Part shown: one piece after another, positions 22,452-29,927 of the stretch | Position numbering within the stretch: position 1 is the stretch's first letter | How the letters are laid out: each line of letters opens with the position of its first letter | Virus record (IMG/VR): IMGVR_UViG_3300032213_000771 | Span: 1-31,246 of that record | Direction: 5' to 3' (one strand) | Source: a virus | Length of the DNA stretch: 31,246 bases | Position numbers and translations under genes: made by a program | Notes under the pieces: generated by a model | The model's input: the letters and a program-made list of their open reading frames with translations, nothing else | Told to the model about the DNA's origin: nothing | Databases searched by the model: none

Positions 22452-24965
22452 TTAAGGTATAATTGTCGTAGTGATTTCAGCTGGCATAGTTAATTTAGTT
22501 TTGATGCCTCTACCTAAATCACTAGAACATAATAAAAGAGTATTGTCGTTACCATCTAATGACGTTTTAGTTCCAAAAGTAACATTATTACTCAATTCTG
22601 CAATAGAATAATTTGTTCCTGTTTGTGTAAAGGTTCTAAATATTTCTCTATTAATAGTTCCATATCTAGGGCCAGCATAAACAAAACCATTATTAACTGT
22701 AATACCATTAATAATTCCTCTAACTCTTGATGTTATCGAAAGATTAATAGCAGGAGAATATAAAGTTACATCTCTAGTTCCTGAAGAAAAAGGACTTATA
22801 GTATCAGTATTTAAATCTGAAATAACTCCGATATTAGCATCAGATCTTTGTGTTGTGCCATCAGTTAATGTTCCTAATCTTCTACCAAATATTGTACTAA
22901 AAAGTGTATTAATAATACTGAATAAAGGTTCATCTATTTCTCCAGAAACGGCTCCAGTAATTGGGAATTTTATTTTAGCATTTAATCTTGTAGAAATGTT
23001 AACTTGACCAGTAAGATAAAAACCTGAAGTGTGCATGGTCTTTTTAAAAGAGTCTCTCCATTCTGTAATTGAACGGCCTACTTTTATAACATAAGAAAAA
23101 TCTTGATAGTATAAAGAGTCTTGTATTTTAATAGTATTTTCTGAAACAAAACCATCTTCATTTATATAAACTCCTTCGGTATCGACTACTGAACCAACAA
23201 TCAAAGAAGCTGTTGCTGAATTTAATCTAGCAATTGTTCCTGTAGAACCTGAAGAATTTCCTAATATTGTAGAATTTTGTGTTATAGTTCCTGAACTATT
23301 TTTTAACACTAACAGTCCAGTATCTTCGTTATAATTAACAACTGTTGCTGTAACAGAGGTACTTGTTGTTACTGTTTCCCCTTCTATAAAAATTCCTGAG
23401 GAGCTTGTTAATATTAAATTTTTATATAAATTTAAAGTAGGAGGTGTAGGAGAATTTTCATAACCTTTACCGTATTCTAATATTTTTAAATCTAACACGC
23501 CACCTATATTAGTAGTATAACTTTTTAAAATAGCATTATTACCTGTTGAGGCAATTGTTATTATGGGTAATTTTGTATAACCACTTCCTGAATTATACAA
23601 ATAAATATCCGTGATATCTCCCACACCCGTACCAAATTCTTGTACAAATTTATCTCCCGAATAAGAATCTTCTTGTGTTGTTGCTTCTTCTAAAACAATT
23701 CTATCATCAGAATTATCTTCTAAAATAATTCCACCATTGACTATTGAAATAAATCCAGCCGCACCTGCGCCGTTCGTATTTGAATTATTAAAAACTAATT
23801 CATCACCGATTGAATAACCTGAACCGGCATTATCTATTATAACTTCTGAAATACCACCAGAAGTTACAGATTTTGTTTGTACAATAGATCCTTGTCCTCC
23901 GCCAACAATAGATATGCTTTCTTCTTCAGAGTGTAAAACTCCAGGATTTGTTATTGTATGTGAAATTGGAATTCCTGTAATAACAGCTTTAATTAAAATA
24001 TCATCTGTATCTGTTGATGTTCCGGTTATTTGTTCTCCAACCAAAAATGTTCCTAACATACTATCTTTGTTTAAAACAAATTCTGAAACAGTGTTTGATC
24101 CTATTAAAAATTTACTTACATTTTCAACTATAGCTGTTGCGTTTGATGTTTTGCCTGTTATTGTTCTTCCTATTAAATTTAAAGTTTCGCCTTCCAATTC
24201 TAATGATCTTAATATTTTATTTTTGGTAAATTTTCCGTCTGATACTCTTAATAATTGTTCTCTTGGATAAATGGTTTCTGCCGCTTCGTTAAATAATAAT
24301 CTAAAAAATAATTCATTTCCTTTTTTAGTACCTTTTGATTGGTATAATGATTTTATATTTTTAATTAAATTTCTTTTATTAACATTTACATTTAAATTTT
24401 CAGGAAACGTTGATAAAAATTCATTTCTAAAATTATTTAAAAAATTAGATATCACTTTATCAGGATCTCTAAAATTTAATAATTCTTGTATATTGTTTAC
24501 AGGATTAGGTCTATAATTATCAATTATAGCACTAGCATTCGAAGAAGAACCTAGTATAGTTTCTCCTTTTATAAATTTATCTTGAGCTACAATAAACAAT
24601 CTATTTTTATTTAAATCTTCAGTAAGTATAGTAGAAGTTGCTTTTGATGTTTGTCCTGTTATGGTTTCTCCTTTAATAAATTTACCATAAGAAGAACTTT
24701 CTAATATTATTTTATCACCTGCATCTAAAATAGTTTTTTCAGATTCAACACGAGAACCATCTAATAATAAATTATTTTCTTGATTTGTTTCTGTTTCTAA
24801 TGTTATGCCATCTGTAGTTTCAACACTAGTGACCACCAATTCGGCAGCTTCCATAAATATATAATACGTTTTTAAAAATTCTACAAATTTAGGATGATCT
24901 TCAAGTACAAAATCTGGTACCTGTGAAGTGATTAAATTAGATACTTTATTTTTGAAATTAGCCAT
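22452..24965 (-). CDS. Baseplate wedge-type structural protein
   Basis: This 837-aa protein opens with F-K-N-K-V-S-N-L-I-T-S-Q-V-P-D-F-V and H-P-K-F-V-E-F-L-K-T-Y-Y near 24-35, and later has L-Y-Q-S-K-G-T-K-K-G-N-E-L-F-F-R-L-L-F near 207-225 and S-I-T-E-W-R-D-S-F-K-K near 632-642. These features are common to a large baseplate-region protein of T4-like cyanophages that lies between gp6 and gp8, the place of gp7 in T4. Six G-E-x-I-x-G-x-S-S repeats (about 97, 132, 264, 307, 527 and 565) and three G-S-G-Y-type turns (about 381, 460 and 500) make up much of the middle. It starts immediately after the gp6 stop. The gp7-equivalent role is inferred from order, since sequence similarity to T4 gp7 is not evident. 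Confidence 0.7.
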   Translation of the reverse strand: MANFKNKVSNLITSQVPDFVLEDHPKFVEFLKTYYIFMEAAELVVTSVETTDGITLETETNQENNLLLDGSRVESEKTILDAGDKIILESSSYGKFIKGETITGQTSKATSTILTEDLNKNRLFIVAQDKFIKGETILGSSSNASAIIDNYRPNPVNNIQELLNFRDPDKVISNFLNNFRNEFLSTFPENLNVNVNKRNLIKNIKSLYQSKGTKKGNELFFRLLFNEAAETIYPREQLLRVSDGKFTKNKILRSLELEGETLNLIGRTITGKTSNATAIVENVSKFLIGSNTVSEFVLNKDSMLGTFLVGEQITGTSTDTDDILIKAVITGIPISHTITNPGVLHSEEESISIVGGGQGSIVQTKSVTSGGISEVIIDNAGSGYSIGDELVFNNSNTNGAGAAGFISIVNGGIILEDNSDDRIVLEEATTQEDSYSGDKFVQEFGTGVGDITDIYLYNSGSGYTKLPIITIASTGNNAILKSYTTNIGGVLDLKILEYGKGYENSPTPPTLNLYKNLILTSSSGIFIEGETVTTSTSVTATVVNYNEDTGLLVLKNSSGTITQNSTILGNSSGSTGTIARLNSATASLIVGSVVDTEGVYINEDGFVSENTIKIQDSLYYQDFSYVIKVGRSITEWRDSFKKTMHTSGFYLTGQVNISTRLNAKIKFPITGAVSGEIDEPLFSIINTLFSTIFGRRLGTLTDGTTQRSDANIGVISDLNTDTISPFSSGTRDVTLYSPAINLSITSRVRGIINGITVNNGFVYAGPRYGTINREIFRTFTQTGTNYSIAELSNNVTFGTKTSLDGNDNTLLLCSSDLGRGIKTKLTMPAEITTTIIP

Positions 24966-24967
24966 AA

Positions 24968-26824
24968 TTAATAGCTAGTTGTTGTTGTGTAACCCACTCC
25001 TGCGTCTGCTGAACCACCAACAAAAGTATCTGGTTGAACAGTGATGTAAGAATTTTCTATATCTATTTCTACGATTTGATCTCGTACAGGAACAATATCA
25101 TTCGAATTTGGTTTTACAGTCAATTCTATTGCTGTTGATGTTTGATTTCTAATATTTTCAACACTAGTTATGTTTAAAGATGATATTTCAATTCGACCTG
25201 TAGAGTAATGTATAATTCCTTGAGAATTATCCACGTAGGTTTTGACACCACTAACCAATCTATATCTTCTTATATTGCCATTACCATCATCATTTAAATA
25301 ATAAACATTAGTTGTATCACCACTAATTTTAAATCCTGATGATTCTAAGATTCCTCCTTGAGAAGAATTGTATCCTGCTACCGGATTGTACAATGAATTT
25401 CTAAAATAAATGTCATATTTTGTAGATGAATTTAATGTTGGTGTAAAATTTTTTCTAATTTTAATAGTAGTTATATTTGACACTATACTAGTGTCTGTAT
25501 TATCAATCAATCCTACAACTTTAGAATATCTGAATATACCATCAAATTTTTGTAAAGTATTAGTATTATAATTTATTAACTGATTAATAACATCAGATTT
25601 TAAAGTATCTGAAGTTTTTGTTGTCAATCTTGAATCGTATTTAACATTACTTGTAATTAAAACAGAAGTTACTTGAGGATCAACAATAATCGGTCTTACA
25701 GAAGCAACATTGTAAGGTTTTAATGCTGTAACAATGCTTGACTTAGTTGAATTTGTAAGTGTAGATCCGCTTTTTGCTTTTATAGCAATTTTAACAACAC
25801 CATATATTGCTGTCTCATCATTTTCGCCGCCCCAAGCACTTACGGATAAAGCATTTGGATAAATCGACTTAACAATCGTTTCATAGTCTGTTGTTGTTAC
25901 AGCTCTATTTTGAGCAGAATAATTTAAAGGAGCATTAAAACGAATCGACTCTTTAGATTCAGCTTCTGTTCCTCCTTGTGATGCTGAATTTGTTTTTATA
26001 GACACGTCTGAAAATCCACCGATTGTTGTAGATAGTGTAAATGAAGAAGCTCCATTAGACTGATCTTTATTTGTAACAATATATTCCAATATTATAATAT
26101 TACCATCTGATAAAGAAGTTCCTACAACACCATCACCAAAATAAACTTCAAATTTTCCATCTTCGCTTTCTTGTAAAAAATAAACGTTAGAAGTATTAGA
26201 TACACCATTGTATCCACCAGCTAAAGAGTAAATATTTGTAATTGTATCAGTAGAACTGTTTTGTATGGAAACTTTTAATGTGGTTGTGTCAGCGTTTAAA
26301 CTATTAATTACAAATTTTTGATCAGGATCATTTTTATCAACAACATATCTATAAGTAACTAAAGTTCCTTCATAAACATTTACACTTGAAAAATTATAAA
26401 CACCATTTACAGGAGAAATAGTATAATCTTGATTTGTCAAATATTGATAAGTTGTTCCTAAAATAGAAGTTACAAATGCAGTTCCTTTAGTTAATGTTAA
26501 AGTTGAACCTGTTGCGTCATTTACAGTTATATTTAAATTTGCTATAGGTGCTCTAACAGAAGATGGAGTATAATTTAACATCTTTGCTAAAGATACTATA
26601 TTTTTTCTAATGTCAGCACTATCCAAATACATTTCATTAGCTAACATGTTAGCATTGAAACCTAGATAATGTGTATTGTATGCTAGTATATCTAAAAGAA
26701 CGGCAAATCCTGAACCTTCAAAGTTATAATCAGAAAATTCTGTTTGACTTTGTAAAAATGTTTTTAAATTTGATTTTATATTATCAAAATCAAAATCTGA
26801 TACTTCTAATTTGTTACTTGCCAT
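24968..26824 (-). CDS. gp6: Baseplate wedge subunit gp6
   Basis: This 618-aa protein resembles the T4 gp6 / baseplate J family that forms the inner ring of the contractile-tail baseplate. T4 gp6 is 660 aa. The N-terminus has the characteristic F-D-N-I-K-S-N-L-K-T-F-L-Q-S-Q-T-E-F and L-L-D-I-L-A-Y-N-T-H-Y-L-G-F-N-A-N-M near 44-61. F-E-V-Y-F-G-D-G-V-V-G near 221-231 and the R-A-V-T-T-T-D-Y-E-T-I-V motif near 308-319 are typical of baseplate J proteins. It directly follows gp25 in the same order as in T4-like cyanophages and is flanked by wedge genes, which supports the call. Confidence 0.92.
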   Translation of the reverse strand: MASNKLEVSDFDFDNIKSNLKTFLQSQTEFSDYNFEGSGFAVLLDILAYNTHYLGFNANMLANEMYLDSADIRKNIVSLAKMLNYTPSSVRAPIANLNITVNDATGSTLTLTKGTAFVTSILGTTYQYLTNQDYTISPVNGVYNFSSVNVYEGTLVTYRYVVDKNDPDQKFVINSLNADTTTLKVSIQNSSTDTITNIYSLAGGYNGVSNTSNVYFLQESEDGKFEVYFGDGVVGTSLSDGNIIILEYIVTNKDQSNGASSFTLSTTIGGFSDVSIKTNSASQGGTEAESKESIRFNAPLNYSAQNRAVTTTDYETIVKSIYPNALSVSAWGGENDETAIYGVVKIAIKAKSGSTLTNSTKSSIVTALKPYNVASVRPIIVDPQVTSVLITSNVKYDSRLTTKTSDTLKSDVINQLINYNTNTLQKFDGIFRYSKVVGLIDNTDTSIVSNITTIKIRKNFTPTLNSSTKYDIYFRNSLYNPVAGYNSSQGGILESSGFKISGDTTNVYYLNDDGNGNIRRYRLVSGVKTYVDNSQGIIHYSTGRIEISSLNITSVENIRNQTSTAIELTVKPNSNDIVPVRDQIVEIDIENSYITVQPDTFVGGSADAGVGYTTTTSY

Positions 26825-26825
26825 A

Positions 26826-27251
26826 TTATCTTAGTCTTTCTAAAAACGTTTCTACATTTACTAGTTCATTAGAACCTATAATATAAAAGTAAATGCTCAG
26901 ATCGTAAGCATTACTATCATAATTTGGTCTAGCTGCTATTTGTACCAATTTAATTCTTGGTTCATAATTAACTAAAACTTCTTGTACTTTTCTTTGAAGA
27001 TTTAATGCTGTAAGTGGTGTCATCAATTCAAACAACATTGCTCTAACACTAGAACCTATTTCTGGATGAAAAGGCCTTTCAAAGTGTGATGTATTAATTA
27101 AATTTCTAACACTTCTTTTAACAGCTTCAACATCTGTTAATTTATTTACATCACTGGTTACAGTATTACGACCAAAATCTAAATCTAAATCTTTATATTT
27201 TACATTAGCTCGCTTGCTAGTGTTCGTAGAACTGGCATCGTAATTTGGCAT
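26826..27251 (-). CDS. gp25: Baseplate wedge subunit gp25 (gp25-like lysozyme fold)
   Basis: This 141-aa protein (T4 gp25 has 132) is a sheath-baseplate connector of contractile tails. The family signature E-P-R at 97-99 (N-Y-E-P-R-I-K-L) is present, together with the conserved upstream part D-V-E-A-V-K-R-S-V-R-N-L-I near 40-52 and R-P-F-H-P-E-I-G-S near 59-67. It is followed at once by gp6, the usual order. A TATAAATA motif lies only 8 bases before the ATG, which would give an almost leaderless late mRNA if used. Confidence 0.92.
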   Translation of the reverse strand: MPNYDASSTNTSKRANVKYKDLDLDFGRNTVTSDVNKLTDVEAVKRSVRNLINTSHFERPFHPEIGSSVRAMLFELMTPLTALNLQRKVQEVLVNYEPRIKLVQIAARPNYDSNAYDLSIYFYIIGSNELVNVETFLERLR

Positions 27252-27259
27252 AGTGTTAA

Positions 27260-27267
27260 TATTTATA
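27260..27267 (-). promoter_or_regulatory. T4-type late promoter motif before gp25
   Basis: The minus strand reads TATAAATA in the 16-base gap between the PAAR gene stop and the gp25 start. Its position 8 bases before the ATG implies transcription starting only a few bases ahead of the start codon. The motif at 27771-27778 has the same 8-base spacing to its own ORF. Confidence 0.45.
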
Positions 27268-27531
27268 TTAGTTTACTGAAACATTTGAAGAACCTGTGAT
27301 ATTATGATTACAATTTGCTTTATCACCAGCTCTTACTATACCAATACCATTTACAAATACATTTTGCGAACCTTGAACCATAGGAGGCGTTGGTTGATGT
27401 GGAGGTAAGCCGTGGCTTGCTACTTTATCTCCAATTCTAACTACACCGTCGCCATTTACCAAAACATTTTCACTACCTTCAATAGCAACACCGCCCGCTA
27501 TATCTTTATTCTTGCGAGCAACGCCTGGCAT
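27268..27531 (-). CDS. PAAR-repeat tail spike tip protein (gp5.4-like)
   Basis: This 87-aa protein is a PAAR protein, the sharp conical tip that caps the central tail spike. Two repeats are visible: G-S-E-N-V-L-V-N-G-D-G-V-V-R-I-G-D-K near 19-36 and G-S-Q-N-V-F-V-N-G-I-G-I-V-R-A-G-D-K near 54-71. The likely zinc-binding residues are H40, H45, C74 and H76. The length is typical of phage PAAR proteins (T4 gp5.4 is about 97 aa). The start codon shares a base with the stop of the small basic ORF upstream (TAATG), and gp25 follows, in keeping with a spike/baseplate gene group. Confidence 0.9.
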   Translation of the reverse strand: MPGVARKNKDIAGGVAIEGSENVLVNGDGVVRIGDKVASHGLPPHQPTPPMVQGSQNVFVNGIGIVRAGDKANCNHNITGSSNVSVN

Positions 27532-27680
27532 TATCTACCTTGACCTCTATATTTCTTAAAACTTCTTCTTTTGTGTTTATTCATCATACATTTGCTGTGA
27601 AATCCACGTCCAATGCTTGTTCTTTTTGGTTTACTTACTTTTTTTGATGCGTTTGTGTTTCCTGCTACTTTTCTTGCCAT
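27531..27680 (-). CDS. 49-aa very basic phage protein
   Basis: This short ORF reads M-A-R-K-V-A-G-N and ends K-K-Y-R-G-Q-G-R, with T-S-I-G-R-G and H-K-R-R-S-F-K in the middle. Nearly 40% of residues are Lys or Arg. Similar 'T-S-I-G-R ... K-K-Y-R-G-Q-G-R' mini-proteins occur beside baseplate genes in T4-like marine phages, to my memory; function unknown, possibly nucleic acid binding or virion filling. Its stop overlaps the PAAR start by one base, which supports translation. It overlaps the ORF 27631-27762 by 50 bases in another frame. Confidence 0.7.
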   Translation of the reverse strand: MARKVAGNTNASKKVSKPKRTSIGRGFHSKCMMNKHKRRSFKKYRGQGR

Positions 27681-27762
27681 AATTTTTTGCCTTTTTTAGT
27701 TTTTTCGAATCAATATCATCAATCATAAATGATAAATCATCAATTTTGTCAAAATCAATCAT
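27631..27762 (-). CDS. 43-aa ORF overlapping the basic protein
   Basis: The ORF reads M-I-D-F-D-K-I-D-D-L-S-F-M-I-D-D-I-D and then a Lys-rich tail ending H-K-R-I-K-K-S-K. The acidic front lies outside the overlap, while much of the basic tail is the second frame of the 49-aa gene. A TATAAATA late promoter motif sits 8 bases before its ATG, so it could be the first gene of the late spike/baseplate transcript. It may also be a leader region without a protein product. Confidence 0.45.
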   Translation of the reverse strand: MIDFDKIDDLSFMIDDIDSKKLKKAKNYGKKSSRKHKRIKKSK

Positions 27763-27770
27763 ATATTTAC

Positions 27771-27778
27771 TATTTATA
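27771..27778 (-). promoter_or_regulatory. T4-type late promoter motif at the head of the structural block
   Basis: The minus-strand TATAAATA is placed at the start of the minus-strand run of structural genes, next to the divergent plus-strand group. It is the likely late promoter for the 43-aa ORF, the 49-aa basic protein, PAAR and on to gp25. Confidence 0.6.
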
Positions 27779-27789
27779 ATGATTTTTTG

Positions 27790-27807
27790 TGTTGTATTTT
27801 TACAACA
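27790..27807. other. Inverted repeat in the divergent intergenic region
   Basis: TGTTGTA (27790-27796) and TACAACA (27801-27807) form a 7-bp perfect stem with a TTTT loop. It sits between the late promoter motif at 27771 and the plus-strand promoter at 27865. No U-tract follows on either strand in the right place, so an operator is as likely as a hairpin. The rest of the 163-base gap is AT-rich and includes A7-GTGC-T7 at 27845-27862. Confidence 0.35.
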
Positions 27808-27864
27808 TTCATTTAAGTTACTGATTTTGTTGCTTTATTTCTTTAAAAAAAGTGCTTTTTTTGC

Positions 27865-27893
27865 TTGTTTTAATCAAAAATACAGTGTATATT
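27865..27893 (+). promoter_or_regulatory. Sigma70-like promoter for the small plus-strand genes
   Basis: TTGTTT (27865-27870) and TATATT (27888-27893) are separated by 17 bases and lie 33 bases before the ATG at 27926. The -35 box is weak (consensus TTG only) and the -10 has five of six consensus bases. The AT-rich context raises the chance of a false match. Confidence 0.4.
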
Positions 27894-27925
27894 ATATGTA
27901 TATTAACAACAAAAAAATAAAATAA

Positions 27926-28060
27926 ATGTTTACTAAAGAAGATGTTAAATCATTGTTACTTGTTGCTGCTATTGTACTAGGAAGTTACGCTTTATTTTAC
28001 ATTGGAGCAAAATATATGGTTGCTTATGGTACTGCTAACTGTATTATAGGTTGTATTTAA
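27926..28060 (+). CDS. 44-aa single-pass membrane peptide
   Basis: This short ORF has a charged start (M-F-T-K-E-D-V-K) followed by one hydrophobic segment, about residues 9-27, and a C-terminal C-I-I-G-C-I. Its stop shares a base with the next start (TAATG), which argues for a real translated gene. I do not recognise it. Small membrane peptides of this kind are common among phage early genes that act on the host envelope, but no role is shown. Confidence 0.5.
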   Translation: MFTKEDVKSLLLVAAIVLGSYALFYIGAKYMVAYGTANCIIGCI

Positions 28061-28350
28061 TGAAATACGCTGATAAAATTATGAATACACAAAAGTTTAA
28101 AGATGTATTATTGTCGGCCGAAGGCCTTATCAAGCAATATCGTTCATCAGATTATGAACGTTCCGTTGCTAAAGGAATACCTATACAATTTTTAGGTATA
28201 TTTTATTCTTATTCTAAAATGGTTCAACCTTTAAGAATACGTTATAGAGGTTCTAGTAAATATTTTCCTAATGGTTATAGATATTACCGTAGGCCTAGAG
28301 ACTACGTTCATAGAACTTATGCCGATACGTTTGCTATTTACGAAAGATAA
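28060..28350 (+). CDS. Unrecognised 96-aa basic protein
   Basis: This protein has 96 residues from the ATG at 28060; a TTG-initiated extension to 28051 is less likely because ATG 28060 is coupled to the stop of the upstream ORF. The protein is basic and Tyr/Arg-rich (R-I-R-Y-R-G-S-S-K-Y, R-Y-Y-R-R-P-R-D-Y-V-H-R-T-Y). I do not recognise a domain. It sits in a group of small plus-strand genes between the late block and the 375-aa gene. Confidence 0.6.
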   Translation: MKYADKIMNTQKFKDVLLSAEGLIKQYRSSDYERSVAKGIPIQFLGIFYSYSKMVQPLRIRYRGSSKYFPNGYRYYRRPRDYVHRTYADTFAIYER

Positions 28351-28352
28351 TT

Positions 28353-28580
28353 ATGAAAACAGATCAAATTTTAAAATGGGTTGCTACCGGTATATTAATT
28401 GTTGGTAGTTTAGTCAATTCACTTGGTTATTATCCTGCCGGTCCAATCATATTAGGACTAGGTGCTATTGTATGGTTAATAGTAAGTATTATGTGGAAAG
28501 AAATGTCTTTAATTGTTACCAATTTAATATTTGCCGTTGTTACTACAATAGGTCTTATTATATATTATATAAATGGATAA
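28353..28580 (+). CDS. Small three-helix membrane protein
   Basis: This 75-aa hydrophobic protein has three probable membrane segments, near residues 7-24, 28-46 and 52-72. Recognisable pieces are N-S-L-G-Y-Y-P-A-G-P near 22-31 and W-L-I-V-S-I-M-W-K-E near 41-50. Similar small inner-membrane proteins occur in marine T4-like phages, to my memory, without an assigned function; a half-sized transporter is a loose possibility. It starts 2 bases after the stop of the upstream gene and overlaps the next ORF by 8 bases. Confidence 0.65.
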   Translation: MKTDQILKWVATGILIVGSLVNSLGYYPAGPIILGLGAIVWLIVSIMWKEMSLIVTNLIFAVVTTIGLIIYYING

Positions 28581-28719
28581 ACCAGAAATCATTGATATTA
28601 ATTACGTTGGTGCTTGGGGGAAATGTTACCTAGTTAAGTACAAAGGATTTTCTAATGTTATGCTAAAAGAAGAAATTGATGATTGGTGTAAAGAGGTTGA
28701 CAATTTAAATTTTACATAA
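28573..28719 (+). CDS. 48-aa acidic ORF
   Basis: The ORF runs M-D-K-P-E-I-I-D-I-N-Y to D-N-L-N-F-T. It looks like a small beta-rich protein (W-G-K-C-Y-L-V-K-Y-K-G-F) with an acidic C-terminal helix, and has two Cys. It overlaps the membrane-protein gene by 8 bases and the convergent 375-aa gene by 8 bases. No function is recognised; the tight overlaps favour a real gene. Confidence 0.5.
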   Translation: MDKPEIIDINYVGAWGKCYLVKYKGFSNVMLKEEIDDWCKEVDNLNFT

Positions 28720-29839
28720 ACTCTTTAACATTAAACCAAAAGTTTGTTTTACCGGCACCTTTACTTTTAGTCATACCACCAGAACCAATACCGGTATCTG
28801 TAAAACTTATTGTAGATTTAGCAATTACTTCTTTATCTAACTGAATACTAACATCAATAGCATTACCACTATCACTAGGTTTCATATTAACATTTAATTT
28901 ATTTGTTTTAACCGATTCTAAAAATTCTTTCATTTCTTTACTTTGTCTTGATGATAAAACTTTTTGTTTGCCAGCAGTACCTATAGCGGCATAAAAATCA
29001 TCACCTCCATCCATACCTATTAGATGTAATAAATTTTGATTCATTTTCTTTTTATTATCTTTATACAATTTATCAAATTCTCCTATAATTAGTTTAGATA
29101 CTTCTTTATGTGAAGCTTTCGATGCTGCTCTGCCCGCTTCTTTTATTTTACCAAATAAAGCAGAACCATATTCTTTTAAAAATTTCTCACCTGAACCTAC
29201 AGCATCTTCAGCAAATTTTTTATCTTTAATTTTTTTAATTTTCATAAACTCAGCAACCATACCTGTAAATATAATGTGTTCAAATTTTTGTAATGTTTTA
29301 TTTTCATATTCATCATCACCTGAAAGAACTTTTAATAAACTTGTAAATGTAGAGTTTGCTAAATTAATATTTGGTGTTTTATAAGTTTTTAATGAGGCAG
29401 CAATTCTATCTACAATTTGTTTTTTAGATGGACGTTTTACAGTAACAACAACGTCTGCTTTCTCTACACCTTTGGCACTATCACCAGTTAATTCTATATC
29501 AAATTCTAAAGTATGATAATCATTACCTTCTTTACCATTCAAAATTAAATCTTTGAATATTTGATTGGCTATAACTTTACCGCCTGTTTCTTGTCTTTTT
29601 AATTCATCAGCCGAAACTTTTAATCTTATTAATTCGTTTCTTCTAAGATTCATACTTTGTTTAAGTAATTCAATTTTACTTCTACTTGTAAGTTTGCCTT
29701 TGTTTCTATCTATTATAATGGCAAGTTCATAAGCAGTTACAAACTCAGAAAAATAACCAAGACGACTTTTTACATCTATCTTTTCAGTTACTTTAATCTT
29801 ATCTTTTTGTTCTGTATCTTTAGGAGCTTTAGGTTTCAT
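28712..29839 (-). CDS. Unrecognised 375-aa protein with its own sigma70-like promoter
   Basis: I do not recognise this protein with confidence. The N-terminal third includes Y-F-S-E-F-V-T-A-Y-E-L near 29-39 and helices rich in Lys and Arg. Residues 108-136 give a strand-turn pattern (L-E-F-D-I-E-L-T-G-D, E-K-A-D-V-V-V-T-V-K-R) that weakly recalls the D-x(n)-x-K core of PD-(D/E)xK nucleases (E38, D129 and K135 as candidates), but the central acid is missing. The C-terminus ends in a beta-rich Gly/Ser section. It is the only large gene near the structural block with a clear TTGACA/TATAAA promoter, and so may be expressed early, unlike its late-type neighbours. A role in DNA metabolism is a guess. 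Confidence 0.6.
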   Translation of the reverse strand: MKPKAPKDTEQKDKIKVTEKIDVKSRLGYFSEFVTAYELAIIIDRNKGKLTSRSKIELLKQSMNLRRNELIRLKVSADELKRQETGGKVIANQIFKDLILNGKEGNDYHTLEFDIELTGDSAKGVEKADVVVTVKRPSKKQIVDRIAASLKTYKTPNINLANSTFTSLLKVLSGDDEYENKTLQKFEHIIFTGMVAEFMKIKKIKDKKFAEDAVGSGEKFLKEYGSALFGKIKEAGRAASKASHKEVSKLIIGEFDKLYKDNKKKMNQNLLHLIGMDGGDDFYAAIGTAGKQKVLSSRQSKEMKEFLESVKTNKLNVNMKPSDSGNAIDVSIQLDKEVIAKSTISFTDTGIGSGGMTKSKGAGKTNFWFNVKEFM

Positions 29840-29846
29840 ATGAGTT

Positions 29847-29875
29847 TTTATACATTAAAATATACTTAATGTCAA
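29847..29875 (-). promoter_or_regulatory. Sigma70-like promoter for the 375-aa gene
   Basis: On the minus strand TTGACA (29875-29870) and TATAAA (29852-29847) are spaced 17 bases apart and end just 7 bases before the ATG. The -35 box is a perfect match. The leader is very short, so translation may begin near the 5' end of the mRNA. Confidence 0.65.
29852..29872. promoter_or_regulatory. Inverted repeat inside the minus-strand promoter (operator candidate)
   Basis: ACATTAA (29852-29858) and TTAATGT (29866-29872) form a 7-bp inverted repeat with a 7-base centre. It fills the spacer between the -10 and -35 boxes of the promoter for the 375-aa gene. Its place there suggests a binding site for a dimeric repressor; no regulator is identified. 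Confidence 0.4.
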
Positions 29876-29898
29876 CACTATTTATTGATGTAAATAAG

Positions 29899-29927
29899 TT
29901 GACAATTTGAACAATTTATGATAGAAT
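29899..29927 (+). promoter_or_regulatory. Near-consensus sigma70 promoter for the TonB receptor genes
   Basis: TTGACA (29899-29904), a 17-base spacer and TAGAAT (29922-29927) make an almost ideal host-type promoter, 10 bases before the ATG of the 36-aa ORF. Two ACAATTT copies (29902 and 29911) lie in the spacer region. The promoter is back to back with the one at 29847-29875; the two -35 boxes are part of the pair TGTCAAC/GTTGACA. Confidence 0.75.

Noticed and set aside
23914-24516. Two plus-strand open frames antisense to the 837-aa structural gene
   Set aside because: They mirror a strongly phage-like gene with conserved motifs; the frames arise from low stop density opposite the coding strand and have no start signals.
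27845-27862. A7-GTGC-T7 as a rho-independent terminator
   Set aside because: The stem would be A-U pairs only and very weak, and no gene ends next to it. It is more likely simple AT-rich intergenic sequence.
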